A DNA stretch of 64,000 bases from assembly GCF_040796495.1 (NCBI RefSeq), contig NZ_JBFNQN010000019.1:1-64000 (forward strand), in the 5' to 3' direction. The stretch's first letter is position 1. Every line of letters starts with the position of its first letter. The position numbers and the translations under genes were made by a program. Source of the stretch: Kineococcus endophyticus (GTDB taxonomy: Bacteria > Actinomycetota > Actinomycetes > Actinomycetales > Kineococcaceae). The notes below the pieces were generated by a model that was not told where the DNA came from, made no database searches, and saw only the letters and a list, made by a program, of their open reading frames with translations. Shown one piece after another: positions 44,677-53,014 of the stretch.

Positions 44677-45920
44677 CGGAGGTCCTCCGCGGTCAGGCAG
44701 GCGTCCGGTCCGTCGGCGCGGAACCGGTCGGTCACGAGGTCGGCGGGGCTGCGTCCCGCCGCGAGCAGCTCCGTCCAGGCGTGGACGGCGGCCACGAGCG
44801 AGGGGTCGACCCGGGGCGTGGCCGCGGCGAGCACCCCGAGCGCGGCCCGGCGCAGGGCCGGGTCGGCGAGCCCGAACCGGACGGCGTCGGCCCCGCGGTC
44901 GGCCACCGGCTCGGCGGCCTCGGCGGCGGCGCCCGCCGCCACCGGGTCGTCGACGACGGTCGTGACGACGGCGGCCAGGCCCGGGCGCAGGGCCGCCGGG
45001 ACGGCGTCGAGGAACCGCAGCTCGAGGAAGCCCCGCAACCGCACGGGCGGCCAGAGCGTCGTGAGGTGCGCGTCGACGTCGTCGGTGCCGGGGCGGCGGT
45101 CGTCGAGCAGGACCCGGCCCGCGGCCCAGTCGGCGAAGGGGACGTGCTCGCGGACGGGCGCGAACTCCCCGCTCGCCTGCACGCGGACGAACATGACGGG
45201 CGCCGCGAACGCGAACTCCACCCACTCCGCGACCGGGTCGCTGCCGTCCCCGGACGCCCGGCACCGGCCCGGTTCCAGCCGTCCCCAGACCTCCTGCCGG
45301 CCGCACACCGCTCCGGTCGGGACGCCGTGGCGCAGCGGCGACGTCGCCGCGAGCGCGACGAGCACGGGCGTCAGCCGGCGCACGTGCGCCAGCCGGTCGG
45401 CCCACCCCGCGGTGGGCCCGGCGTCGAGGTTGACCTGCAGGGAGGCCGTCGAGGCCATCATCGTGGCGCCGTCGAGGTGGTGGCCCACGGCGTCGAAGTG
45501 CGCCTCCATCGCCCGGTACCGCGACCCCGGGTGGACGCGGACGGGAGCGCGCACGGGGTCCAGGCCGGTGGCGAGCGCGACGAGCCCGTCGGACGCCAGC
45601 AGGGCGTCGACCGCGGTCGCGTCCTGCTCCAGGCCCGCGACGGTCGCCACGAGGTCGCCCGGCGGGGTGGACAGCTCCACCTGGCCCCCGGGTTCGAGGG
45701 TGAGGCGCGAGCCCGCGGGTGGCACGAACCCCGCCACGAGCGACGTCAGCCGGTCCCAGTCCACGCGGCGGCGCGGGGCGCGGACGTCGACCACGTGCCG
45801 TTCGAGCTCGAGCCCGACGGTGCCCGTCCCCGAGGGGCGCAGGGCGGTGGCGGCGACGTGGGCGCGCAGGGCGTCGGGCGGCGAGACCGCCTCGACGACG
45901 CGGGGGACGGTGAGCGACAC
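44673..45920 (-). CDS. egtA: glutamate--cysteine ligase EgtA
   Basis: 415 residues of the GCS2/YbdK-like family (ATP-dependent glutamate-cysteine ligase), which makes gamma-glutamylcysteine for EgtB. Marks: [11 protein letters not shown] near residue 40, [14 protein letters not shown], and the [14 protein letters not shown] segment. GTG 45920 follows GGAAGGGG. First gene of egtABC on the minus strand; a perfect 15-bp palindrome lies 59 bp upstream. Order egtA-B-C matches mycobacteria. Confidence 0.92.
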   Translation of the reverse strand: MSLTVPRVVEAVSPPDALRAHVAATALRPSGTGTVGLELERHVVDVRAPRRRVDWDRLTSLVAGFVPPAGSRLTLEPGGQVELSTPPGDLVATVAGLEQDATAVDALLASDGLVALATGLDPVRAPVRVHPGSRYRAMEAHFDAVGHHLDGATMMASTASLQVNLDAGPTAGWADRLAHVRRLTPVLVALAATSPLRHGVPTGAVCGRQEVWGRLEPGRCRASGDGSDPVAEWVEFAFAAPVMFVRVQASGEFAPVREHVPFADWAAGRVLLDDRRPGTDDVDAHLTTLWPPVRLRGFLELRFLDAVPAALRPGLAAVVTTVVDDPVAAGAAAEAAEPVADRGADAVRFGLADPALRRAALGVLAAATPRVDPSLVAAVHAWTELLAAGRSPADLVTDRFRADGPDACLTAEDLR

Positions 45921-45978
45921 GGTGGTGCGAGCCCCTTCCAGGTCCGGACCGGTCCTGGGGGACCGCGGGTCGGCGTGG

Positions 45979-45993
45979 GGCCAGTTACTGGCC
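45979..45993. promoter_or_regulatory. perfect palindrome ahead of egtA
   Basis: GGCCAGT-T-ACTGGCC is a 7-bp inverted repeat with one central base, between the start of egtA (45920) and the stop of the RamB-like gene (46042). An operator or promoter element for egtABC is possible; no cognate regulator is known to me. A hairpin ending the ramB transcript is the alternative, but the stem is short. Confidence 0.35.
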
Positions 45994-46041
45994 TCGTCGT
46001 CACCCTCGCACGCGGCCCCAGCCGTCGCACCCCCGGGCCGC

Positions 46042-47559
46042 TCACGACGGCGGGGTGCGCGGGGCGTGGGAGTCCAGGAAGGAGTAGACCTCCAGGTCGT
46101 CGACGCCGGGGAACCGCCCCGAGGGCAGCGGCGCCAGCGTCTGGGCGTGCAGCCGGGCGCTCGGCCAGGCGTGGTCGGCCCACCGTTCGGCCACCCCCGC
46201 CGGCGGACGGCGGCAGCACGCCGCCTCCGGGCACGTGCTCTTCGCCCGCACCCGGGTGTCCCGGCCGCGGAACCACTTCGCGTGCGCGTACGGGACGCCG
46301 ACCGTGATGGAGAACCCGCCGTCGTCGCTCGTCCCCGTCTGGCTCGAGCACCAGAACGTCCCCGCGGGCGTGTCGGTGTACTGGTAGTTCTCCGTGGTGC
46401 GGTTCCGCACGTCGAACACCGTGCGCGCGGTCCACTGCCGGCACACGGGTTGCCCCTCGATGGCACCCGAGGAGTCCTCGGGGAACGGGACCCCGTCGTT
46501 CTCGTACCCGCGGTAGAGCGCACCGTCGTCGCCGACGCGCAGGAAGTGGACGGGGATCCCCAGGTGCGACGTCAGCAGGTTCGTGAGCCGGTGCGCCGCA
46601 GCCTCGTGCGTCACACCGAACGCGTCGCGGAAGTCCTCCACCGCCAGGTCCTTGTCGGCCTTGGCCGCGGACAGGAACTCCACCGCGGCGCTGCGCGGGA
46701 GCAGGCAGCACGCCGCGAAGTAGTTGATCTCCAGTCGCTGGCGCAGGAACTGCGTGTAGCTCGCGGGCCGTTCGTGCTCCAGCACGCGGTGCGCGATCGC
46801 CTGCAGCGCCAGGGACCGCAGCCCGTGCCCGCCCGGGATCGAGGCGGGCGGGAGGTAGATGCGACCGTTGGCCAGGTCGGTGACGGTCCGCGTGGAGTGC
46901 GGCAGGTCCTCGACGTGGATGATGCTGAACCCGAGGTCGGCGGCCATCCGCGCGACCTGCCGGTGGGTCAGGGCACCGACCGTGTACCCGGCCGCCCGCA
47001 CGAGGTCCTCGGCGAGTTCCTCGATCTCGGGCAGGTGGTTGTCCACCGCCCGCAGCAGGTGCCGGATCTCGGTGTTCGCCCGCCGCGCCTCCTCCGGTGT
47101 CGCGTTGGACGCGTCGTGCCGGCGCGCGAGTTCGCGGTGCAGTTCCACCAGGGCCTCGAGCGCGTCGGTCGGCAGCTTCCGGCTCGACCGGACCTCCGGC
47201 AGTCCGAGCGTGCGGGCCAGCGGGGACCGCTGGGCGTGGTCGAGCTCGATCTCGAGCGCGGCGCGGCGGCTCGGCGGCGGCGCCGGGTCGAGCAGGTCCG
47301 AGGGCGGGACCCCGAGGGCGCGGGCGACGGCGGTGATGAGGGACAGCCGGGGTTCGCGCTTGCCGTTCTCCACCTGCGAGAGCTGGCTCTGCGCGGCCCC
47401 GACCTCCTCCCCGAGCTGCGCCAGCGTCCACCCCCTGGCCTGCCGGTGGTGCCGGATCCGTCGGCCCACCGTGAGGGCGTCCAGACCCGTCTCCGGGACC
47501 GGCGGGGCGAGCGCCGGATCGGTCAGCGGTTCGAGCGCAGCGACGCGCAGCGGAGCCAT
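46042..47559 (-). CDS. ramB: RamB/ScfR-family transcriptional regulator
   Basis: 505 residues. N-terminal XRE helix-turn-helix (about 30-85: [42 protein letters not shown]), then a DUF955/ImmA-IrrE-like region (about 195-310) and a DUF2083-type C-terminal domain with the Cys-rich stretch [12 protein letters not shown], as in RamB. The zinc-peptidase HExxH is degenerate (HRVLEH), so it is probably not a protease. In Corynebacterium RamB represses acetate/glyoxylate genes; here it diverges from pckG, so gluconeogenic control is likely. ATG 47559; GTG 47568 is an alternative. The gene symbol is by family likeness. Confidence 0.85.
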   Translation of the reverse strand: MAPLRVAALEPLTDPALAPPVPETGLDALTVGRRIRHHRQARGWTLAQLGEEVGAAQSQLSQVENGKREPRLSLITAVARALGVPPSDLLDPAPPPSRRAALEIELDHAQRSPLARTLGLPEVRSSRKLPTDALEALVELHRELARRHDASNATPEEARRANTEIRHLLRAVDNHLPEIEELAEDLVRAAGYTVGALTHRQVARMAADLGFSIIHVEDLPHSTRTVTDLANGRIYLPPASIPGGHGLRSLALQAIAHRVLEHERPASYTQFLRQRLEINYFAACCLLPRSAAVEFLSAAKADKDLAVEDFRDAFGVTHEAAAHRLTNLLTSHLGIPVHFLRVGDDGALYRGYENDGVPFPEDSSGAIEGQPVCRQWTARTVFDVRNRTTENYQYTDTPAGTFWCSSQTGTSDDGGFSITVGVPYAHAKWFRGRDTRVRAKSTCPEAACCRRPPAGVAERWADHAWPSARLHAQTLAPLPSGRFPGVDDLEVYSFLDSHAPRTPPS

Positions 47560-47563
47560 GCGG

Positions 47564-47596
47564 TTCACGGTAGGTGAAGAACGGCGGATCTTCACC
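47564..47596. promoter_or_regulatory. overlapping inverted repeats between the RamB-like gene and pckG
   Basis: Half-sites TTCAC (47564-47568), GTGAA (47574-47578) and TTCAC (47591-47595) occur in a row. They form TTCAC-N5-GTGAA and the perfect GGTGAAGA-N8-TCTTCACC (47573-47580 and 47589-47596). The array begins 5 bp before the RamB-like start codon, so it could serve autoregulation and control of pckG. A weak promoter toward pckG (TTGTCC 47608-47613, 17 bp, CATGCT 47631-47636) lies next to it. Confidence 0.5.
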
Positions 47597-47686
47597 CCTC
47601 TCCGTCGTTGTCCGGGGGTTGCGTGCACCACATGCTCGGAAGACGACGAACGAGACCACCACCGCTCCCGAAGGAGGCACGCCGAC

Positions 47687-49630
47687 GTGACCATCGAGTT
47701 GACGCGTGACGTCCCCGTCCAGCCGACGGGGGCCCTGCGCCCGGCACACGTTCCCGCCCCGCTCCCCCAGCAGCCCTCCCGGCTCCGGGTCCAGCACGCG
47801 GCGGCCGACCCGTCCGTCGTGGCGTGGGTGCGCCGGGTCGCGGCCCTCACCGAACCGGACGCCGTGGTGTGGTGCGACGGCTCCCAGGAGGAGTTCGAGC
47901 GGCTGACGACGCAGATGGTGCAGGTCGGCACACTGGTCCGCCTCAACGAGGACCTGCGGCCCGGTTCGTTCCTGGCGCGGTCGGCCCCGACGGACGTGGC
48001 GCGCGTGGAGTCGCGGACGTTCATCGCCTCCCACCGCCGCGAGGACGCGGGCCCGACGAACAACTGGCGCGAACCCACCGCCCTGCGCGAGGAGCTCGCC
48101 GGGGTGTTCGCCGGCTCGATGCGCGGCCGGACGATGTACGTGGTGCCGTTCTCGATGGGCCCGGTCGGCGGCCCGATCTCCCAGCTCGGCGTGCAGGTGA
48201 CCGACTCCCCCTACGCCGTCGTCTCGATGCGCACCATGACCCGGATGGGCGCCGACGCGCTCGCCGCCATCGGCCCGGACACCACCTGGGTGCCCGCCGT
48301 GCACTCCGTCGGGTACCCGCTCGTCGACGCGGTCGGCCGTTCCCGCGCGGACGTCGCCTGGCCGTGCAACGACCTGAAGTACATCGCCCACTTCCCCGAG
48401 ACCCGGGAGATCTTCTCCTTCGGTTCCGGCTACGGCGGGAACGCGTTGCTGGGCAAGAAGTGCTTCGCCCTGCGCATCGCCTCGGCCATGGGCCGGGACG
48501 AGGGCTGGCTGGCCGAGCACATGCTGCTCGTCAAGGTGACCGACCCGCAGCAGCGGCAGTTCCACCTGGCCGCCGCGTTCCCCTCGGCGTGCGGCAAGAC
48601 GAACCTCGCGATGCTGCGCCCGACGCTGCCCGGCTGGACGGTCGAGACGATCGGGGACGACATCGCCTGGATGCGCCCCGACGCCGAGGGCCGGTTGCGG
48701 GCCATCAACCCCGAGGCCGGGTTCTTCGGCGTGGCCCCGGGCACGGGCTGGTCGACGAACCCGACCGCCATGCAGATGCTCGACCGCGACGTCATCTTCA
48801 CCAACGTCGCCCTGACCGACGACGGGGACGTGTGGTGGGAGGGCATGACCGAGGAGGTCCCCGAGCACCTCCTCGACTGGCAGGGCCGGGACTGGACCCC
48901 GGCGTCGGGAACCCCCGCGGCGCACCCGAACGCCCGGTTCACCGTCTCGGCGGCGCAGTGCCCGTCCATCGCCGAGGAGCTGGACGACCCGCAGGGCGTG
49001 GTCGTGGACGCGGTGCTGTTCGGCGGCCGCCGCCGCACGAACGTGCCGCTGGTGTCCCAGGCGCCGGACTGGAAGGCCGGGGTGTTCCTGGGCGCGTCGG
49101 TCTCCAGCGAGCAGACCGCGGCGGCCGAGGGGACGGTCGGGCAGTTGCGGCACGACCCGTTCGCGATGCTGCCCTTCGCCGGGTACGACATGGCCGACTA
49201 CTTCGCGCACTGGCTGGGCATGGAGGACCGGTTGTCGCAGCCGCCGGCGGTGTTCGGGGTGAACTGGTTCCGCCGCGGGGACGACGGCCGTTTCCTGTGG
49301 CCGGGGTTCGGCGAGAACTCCCGCGTCATCGCGTGGATCTGCGCCCGCCTGGCCGGGCGGGTCGGTGCCGTACCGACCCCGGTGGGTCTGGTCCCGGCCT
49401 CCGGTGACCTCGACGTCGCCGGCCTGGACGTCCCCGCGCAGGACCTGGCCGAGTTGTTCGCGGTCGACCCCGCCGCCTGGACCGCGGAACTGGACGAGCT
49501 CGAGAGCTACTTCGCGCAGTTCGGCGCCAAGCTGCCCCGCGACCTGACACTCCGCCTCGAGGACGTCCGCGCGGAACTGCGCGCGGCCCGCTGGGAGCAG
49601 CGCCGCTGGGAGGAGTGGACGACCGACTGA
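47687..49630 (+). CDS. pckG: phosphoenolpyruvate carboxykinase (GTP)
   Basis: 647 residues. Gluconeogenic enzyme turning oxaloacetate and GTP into PEP. Kinase-1 loop FPSACGKTN near residue 300, metal/GTP site block [24 protein letters not shown], and the [12 protein letters not shown] and GVNWFRR blocks confirm the GTP-dependent family. GTG 47687 has the strong site AAGGAGG at 47671-47677 with 9-nt spacing. Divergent from the RamB-like gene and followed by a hairpin, so probably monocistronic and controlled by it. Confidence 0.97.
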   Translation: MTIELTRDVPVQPTGALRPAHVPAPLPQQPSRLRVQHAAADPSVVAWVRRVAALTEPDAVVWCDGSQEEFERLTTQMVQVGTLVRLNEDLRPGSFLARSAPTDVARVESRTFIASHRREDAGPTNNWREPTALREELAGVFAGSMRGRTMYVVPFSMGPVGGPISQLGVQVTDSPYAVVSMRTMTRMGADALAAIGPDTTWVPAVHSVGYPLVDAVGRSRADVAWPCNDLKYIAHFPETREIFSFGSGYGGNALLGKKCFALRIASAMGRDEGWLAEHMLLVKVTDPQQRQFHLAAAFPSACGKTNLAMLRPTLPGWTVETIGDDIAWMRPDAEGRLRAINPEAGFFGVAPGTGWSTNPTAMQMLDRDVIFTNVALTDDGDVWWEGMTEEVPEHLLDWQGRDWTPASGTPAAHPNARFTVSAAQCPSIAEELDDPQGVVVDAVLFGGRRRTNVPLVSQAPDWKAGVFLGASVSSEQTAAAEGTVGQLRHDPFAMLPFAGYDMADYFAHWLGMEDRLSQPPAVFGVNWFRRGDDGRFLWPGFGENSRVIAWICARLAGRVGAVPTPVGLVPASGDLDVAGLDVPAQDLAELFAVDPAAWTAELDELESYFAQFGAKLPRDLTLRLEDVRAELRAARWEQRRWEEWTTD

Positions 49631-49646
49631 GTCGTCCCCCACGATC

Positions 49647-49701
49647 CACCGCCGTCACGTCCACCGGGCACCGGGCTCGCCGGGAGGACGTGACGGCGGT
49701 G
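49647..49701. terminator. long inverted repeat between pckG and the quinone-oxidoreductase gene
   Basis: A 16-bp perfect stem (CACCGCCGTCACGTCC, 49647-49662, with 49686-49701) with a 23-nt loop that can fold further. It lies between convergent genes. Confidence 0.65.
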
Positions 49702-49711
49702 AACTCCGTCC

Positions 49712-50677
49712 TCAGACCTGGACGAGGACCTTGCCGACGGCCTGGCCGGACTCCAGCCGGGCGAACGCCTCGCGGGCGTCGGTCAGCGCGTGCACCGAGT
49801 CGACCTCGGGCGCGAGGCCGGCGGTGTCGCAGAACTGCAGCAGCCGCTCGAACTCCTCGCGCGTCCCCATGGTCGAGCCGAGGACGCGCAACTGCTTGAA
49901 GAACACGTTCTCAAGCATCGCCGGCGCGTCCCCACCCGTCGTCGCCCCGGCCACGACGACGCAGCCGCCGGGTTTCAGCGACTGCACCGAGTGCTTCCAC
50001 GTCGCCTTGCCCACCGTCTCGAACACCGCGTCCACGCGGCCGGGCAGCCGTTCCCCCGTCGCGAACGTCGCCGCCGCGCCCCAGGAGCTCGCCCGCTCGA
50101 GGCGTTCGGGCGAGCGCCCGGTCACCCACACCCGCAGGCCCGCCGCCGACCCGAGCGCGACGAGCGCGTTCGAGACGCCACCGGCGGCCCCCTGCACGAG
50201 GACGGTCTGCCCGGGCACGGCCCGCGCCTGGGTGAAGAGCATCCGGTAGGCCGTCAGCCACGCCGTCCCCAGCGACGCCGCGCGCTCGGCCGTCCAGCCC
50301 GCCGGGCGCGGCAGCACGTTGCGCCGGGGCACCCAGACGTGCTCGGCGATCGTCCCCGGGTGCAGTTCGGACAGCAGCGTCCGCCGCGGGTCGAGGGTCT
50401 CGTCCCCGCGGAAGTCCTCGTCGGAGACGACGGCGTGCACGACGACCGCCGAACCGTCCTCGAGCGTCCCGGTCGCGTCGCAGCCCAGGACCATGGGCAG
50501 CCGCTCGGCGGGCAGTCCGACTCCGCGCAGGCTCCACAGGTCGTGCCGGTTGAGCGCGGCGCCCTCGACGTCGACGCGCACCCACCCCGCGGGCGGCTCG
50601 GCCGCGGGGGCGTCGGCCACCTCGAGGGCGGACAGCGGGTCGTCGGAACTGGCGCGGACGGCGCGGGCGGCGAGCAC
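49712..50677 (-). CDS. zinc-binding-type dehydrogenase / quinone oxidoreductase-like (MDR family)
   Basis: 321 residues of the medium-chain dehydrogenase/reductase family. GroES-like catalytic domain with ALNRHDLWSLRGVG and GCDATGTL, then an NAD(P) Rossmann fold with VLVQGAAGGVSNALVALG and GCVVVAGATTGGDA. The structural zinc cysteines are absent, so it is closest to quinone oxidoreductase/enoyl reductase types. GTG 50677. Convergent with pckG, divergent from tesB across 64 bp. Substrate not predictable. Confidence 0.88.
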   Translation of the reverse strand: MLAARAVRASSDDPLSALEVADAPAAEPPAGWVRVDVEGAALNRHDLWSLRGVGLPAERLPMVLGCDATGTLEDGSAVVVHAVVSDEDFRGDETLDPRRTLLSELHPGTIAEHVWVPRRNVLPRPAGWTAERAASLGTAWLTAYRMLFTQARAVPGQTVLVQGAAGGVSNALVALGSAAGLRVWVTGRSPERLERASSWGAAATFATGERLPGRVDAVFETVGKATWKHSVQSLKPGGCVVVAGATTGGDAPAMLENVFFKQLRVLGSTMGTREEFERLLQFCDTAGLAPEVDSVHALTDAREAFARLESGQAVGKVLVQV

Positions 50678-50741
50678 GCGCCGACGCTACCCCCGGCCGC
50701 CGCCCCGCACCCCCGGTGCAGCGGCTCGGTACGGTGCCCGG

Positions 50742-51620
50742 GTGCCCGACCACCACGACGTGTCCCCGTTGCTCGAGGTCCTCGACGTCCGCCCGGCCGG
50801 CTCCCCCGGCGACGCGGCCGCCGACGTCTTCACCGGCCCGAACCTCCCGCACTGGCGCCAGCGCCTCTTCGGTGGGCAGGTGCTCGGTCAGGTGGCGGTG
50901 GCGGCGGGGCGGACGGTGGCGCCCGACCGCAGCCTGCACTCCCTGCACGCCTACTTCCTGCGTCCCGGCGATCCGGCGGTCCCCGTGGCCTTCGCCGTCG
51001 AACGGCTGCGCGACGGCCGGTCCTTCTCCGCCCGCCGCGTGCAGGCCACGCAGAACGGCGTGCCGATCCTGTCGGGCATCGCCTCCTTCCAGGCCCCCGC
51101 CGAGGGCCTGGACCACGCCGAGCCGGCCCCCGAGGTGCCCGACCCCGAGGACGTCGTCAGTGACTACGCCGTCCTGGACGCCGTCGACCACCCGCTGGCC
51201 CGGCAAATGGGTCGCGGGCGGCACGTGGAGCTGCGCCACGTCGAACCGGCCCTGTACCTGGCCCCCGACCCCGAGCGCCGGGCCCGGCAGTCGGTGTGGT
51301 TCCGCCTCGACGCGCCCCTGCCCGGCGACGACCTCGTGCAGCGGGGGGCCCTGGCCTACGCCAGCGACCTGAGCATCCTCGAACCCGTGCTGCGCCGGAA
51401 CGGGATGGCGTGGGCGACCCCGGGCACCAGCGTGGCCAGCCTGGACCACGCCATGTGGTGGCACCGCCCGGCCCGGGCCGACGACTGGATCCTCTACGTG
51501 GCCGAGAGCCCCAACGCCTCCGGCGCCCGGGGGCTGTCCACCGGCCGCATGTACGACCGCCAGCGGCGGCTCGTCGCCACGGTGGCCCAGGAGGGCATGG
51601 TCCGGGTCCCGCAGGGCTGA
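50742..51620 (+). CDS. tesB: acyl-CoA thioesterase II
   Basis: 292 residues, a double hotdog fold hydrolysing acyl-CoA to free acid and CoA. Marks: RLFGGQVLGQVAVAAGRT, LHSLHAYFLRPGD, FSARRVQATQNG, the catalytic-region Asp in YASDLSILEP, SLDHAMWWHRP and the Gln of VATVAQEGMVR. GTG 50742 begins VPDHHDVSPLLEVL. It could balance the CoA pool with the fad genes at the start of the window. Followed after 34 bp by the lipoprotein gene, perhaps co-transcribed. Confidence 0.92.
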   Translation: MPDHHDVSPLLEVLDVRPAGSPGDAAADVFTGPNLPHWRQRLFGGQVLGQVAVAAGRTVAPDRSLHSLHAYFLRPGDPAVPVAFAVERLRDGRSFSARRVQATQNGVPILSGIASFQAPAEGLDHAEPAPEVPDPEDVVSDYAVLDAVDHPLARQMGRGRHVELRHVEPALYLAPDPERRARQSVWFRLDAPLPGDDLVQRGALAYASDLSILEPVLRRNGMAWATPGTSVASLDHAMWWHRPARADDWILYVAESPNASGARGLSTGRMYDRQRRLVATVAQEGMVRVPQG

Positions 51621-51654
51621 TCCGGGCGCGGCGGGCGTGGAAGGATCACGGACC

Positions 51655-52908
51655 GTGCGCGCGCTGCCGACGACGGTCGTGACCCCCGCCCTCCTCCTGT
51701 CCCTGGCCCTGGCCGCGGGCCTCGGCGCGTGCACCGCGCAGCGCCAGGCGGCGCCGTCGGGCACCGGGTCCCCGTCCTCCCCCGCCTCCCCGACCGGCAG
51801 CGCCTCGACCGGCGGCTCGACCGGCGGCTCGACACCGCAGGTCCCCGTCGTGCCGGGCCTGCGCCCCGGGGAGGTCCCGCCCGTCCCGCTCATCACCGTG
51901 CCCGACGTCACGGCGCTCACCGCCTCCCAGCGCGCGACGTCCGACCGGCTCGCCGAGAGCCTGTCGGCCATCGCCGGCGCCACCCCGGGACTGGAGGTGA
52001 CGGCGGCCCGCTGCGACGGCACGGGCGCCGTGGTCAACGGCGCGGGCACGCTCGTGCCCCACGGCGAGGGCGCCGGCGTCGTCAGCGACGGCCGCGGCAC
52101 CGTCGTCGTCGAGGGCGACGGCGCGGGGGTCTCCACGACCGACGGCGTCACGATCGTCAACAACGGCGACGGCACGGGGTCCTACAGCGACGGGACCACC
52201 TCGATCAGCCTGGACGGCGGCGGCGCCGGGAGCTACGTCGACGGCCGCCGCACCGTGACCCTCTCGGGGGACGGGGCGGGCACGTCGGTCGACGGGTCGA
52301 GGACGACGACCGTGAACGCCGACGGGTCCGGCACGTGGACGGACGGCACCCGGACCACCACCAACGAGGGCGACGGGTCGGGGACCTACACCGACGGCAC
52401 GCTGACCATCGTCAACGACGGGACGGGCCAGGCCCTGGTCGACGGGGTGCCGGTGGCGGCCGACCCCCTGCCCCCGGTGGGCCGGGCCGGGTCGTTCCCG
52501 CCGGTGCAGGCGCTGGCCCCGCTGGGGAACGTGTGCGGCACGCTCGTGCGCCTGCCCGGCGACGTGCTGTTCGACTTCGACTCCGCCCGGGTGCGGGCCG
52601 ACGCGGCTCCCGTCCTGCAGGTGCTCGCGGACGCGCTGCAGGCCTCCCCGCCGGCGCAGCCCGTCCGCGTCGACGGGCACACCGACGGCTTCGGCACCGA
52701 CGCCTACAACCAGGACCTGTCGGTGCGGCGCGCGACGGCGGTCGCGTCCTGGCTCGGCGGGCACGGCGTCACCGCGTCGCTGGCGCCGCAGGGGTTCGGC
52801 GAGACCCGCCCGATCGCGCCCGAGACCGTCGACGGCCACGACGACCCCGCGGGACGGCAGCTGAACCGGCGCGTGGAGTTCGTGCTGCCCGGCCCGTCCG
52901 CCCCCTGA
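51655..52908 (+). CDS. lipoprotein with 17-residue repeats and OmpA-like C-terminal domain
   Basis: 417 residues. Signal peptide with lipobox LGAC (Cys26), a Ser/Thr/Gly/Pro-rich linker (27-65), a short conserved region (66-119), eight-plus copies of a 17-residue Gly/Asp repeat (about 120-264), then an OmpA/MotB-type peptidoglycan-binding domain (about 285-415: LFDFDSARVRADA, VRVDGHTDGFGTDAYNQDLSVRRA, LNRRVEFV). It should sit on the outer face of the membrane and touch the wall through the OmpA domain. OmpA-like domains are less usual in Gram-positive organisms. GTG 51655 has AAGGA 9 nt upstream. No functional partner is evident. Confidence 0.85.
   Translation: MRALPTTVVTPALLLSLALAAGLGACTAQRQAAPSGTGSPSSPASPTGSASTGGSTGGSTPQVPVVPGLRPGEVPPVPLITVPDVTALTASQRATSDRLAESLSAIAGATPGLEVTAARCDGTGAVVNGAGTLVPHGEGAGVVSDGRGTVVVEGDGAGVSTTDGVTIVNNGDGTGSYSDGTTSISLDGGGAGSYVDGRRTVTLSGDGAGTSVDGSRTTTVNADGSGTWTDGTRTTTNEGDGSGTYTDGTLTIVNDGTGQALVDGVPVAADPLPPVGRAGSFPPVQALAPLGNVCGTLVRLPGDVLFDFDSARVRADAAPVLQVLADALQASPPAQPVRVDGHTDGFGTDAYNQDLSVRRATAVASWLGGHGVTASLAPQGFGETRPIAPETVDGHDDPAGRQLNRRVEFVLPGPSAP
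52012..52449 (+). repeat. tandem 51-bp coding repeats (17-residue Gly/Asp repeats)
   Basis: Seven consecutive exact 17-residue units, then a 16-residue unit and a partial one, with the pattern [GD]-x-G-x-G-x-x-x-D-G-x-x-T-x-x-x-x. Examples: GDGTGSYSDGTTSISLD, GGGAGSYVDGRRTVTLS, GDGAGTSVDGSRTTTVN, ADGSGTWTDGTRTTTNE. Alternating Thr/Val and Gly-Asp turns suggest a beta-solenoid or beta-roll stalk. Confidence 0.85.
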
Positions 52909-53014
52909 GACCACCCCCGGCTGCGCCGGACGAGTGGCCCCCGTCAAGGGACCGAGCGCGGGAGTCGACCTCTTCTCCAGGGCAGTTCTAGATACATCTG
53001 GAAGGGGAACGGGG

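Noticed and set aside
45746-49642. A minus-strand open frame of about 1300 codons
   Set aside because: It covers pckG, the RamB-like gene and part of egtA in the wrong frame, and has the skewed composition of a shadow frame.
52934-53014. N-terminal extension of the GGDEF-EAL protein from 52934
   Set aside because: The extra 27 codons have no similarity and no ribosome site, while ATG 53015 has GGAAGGGG just ahead.
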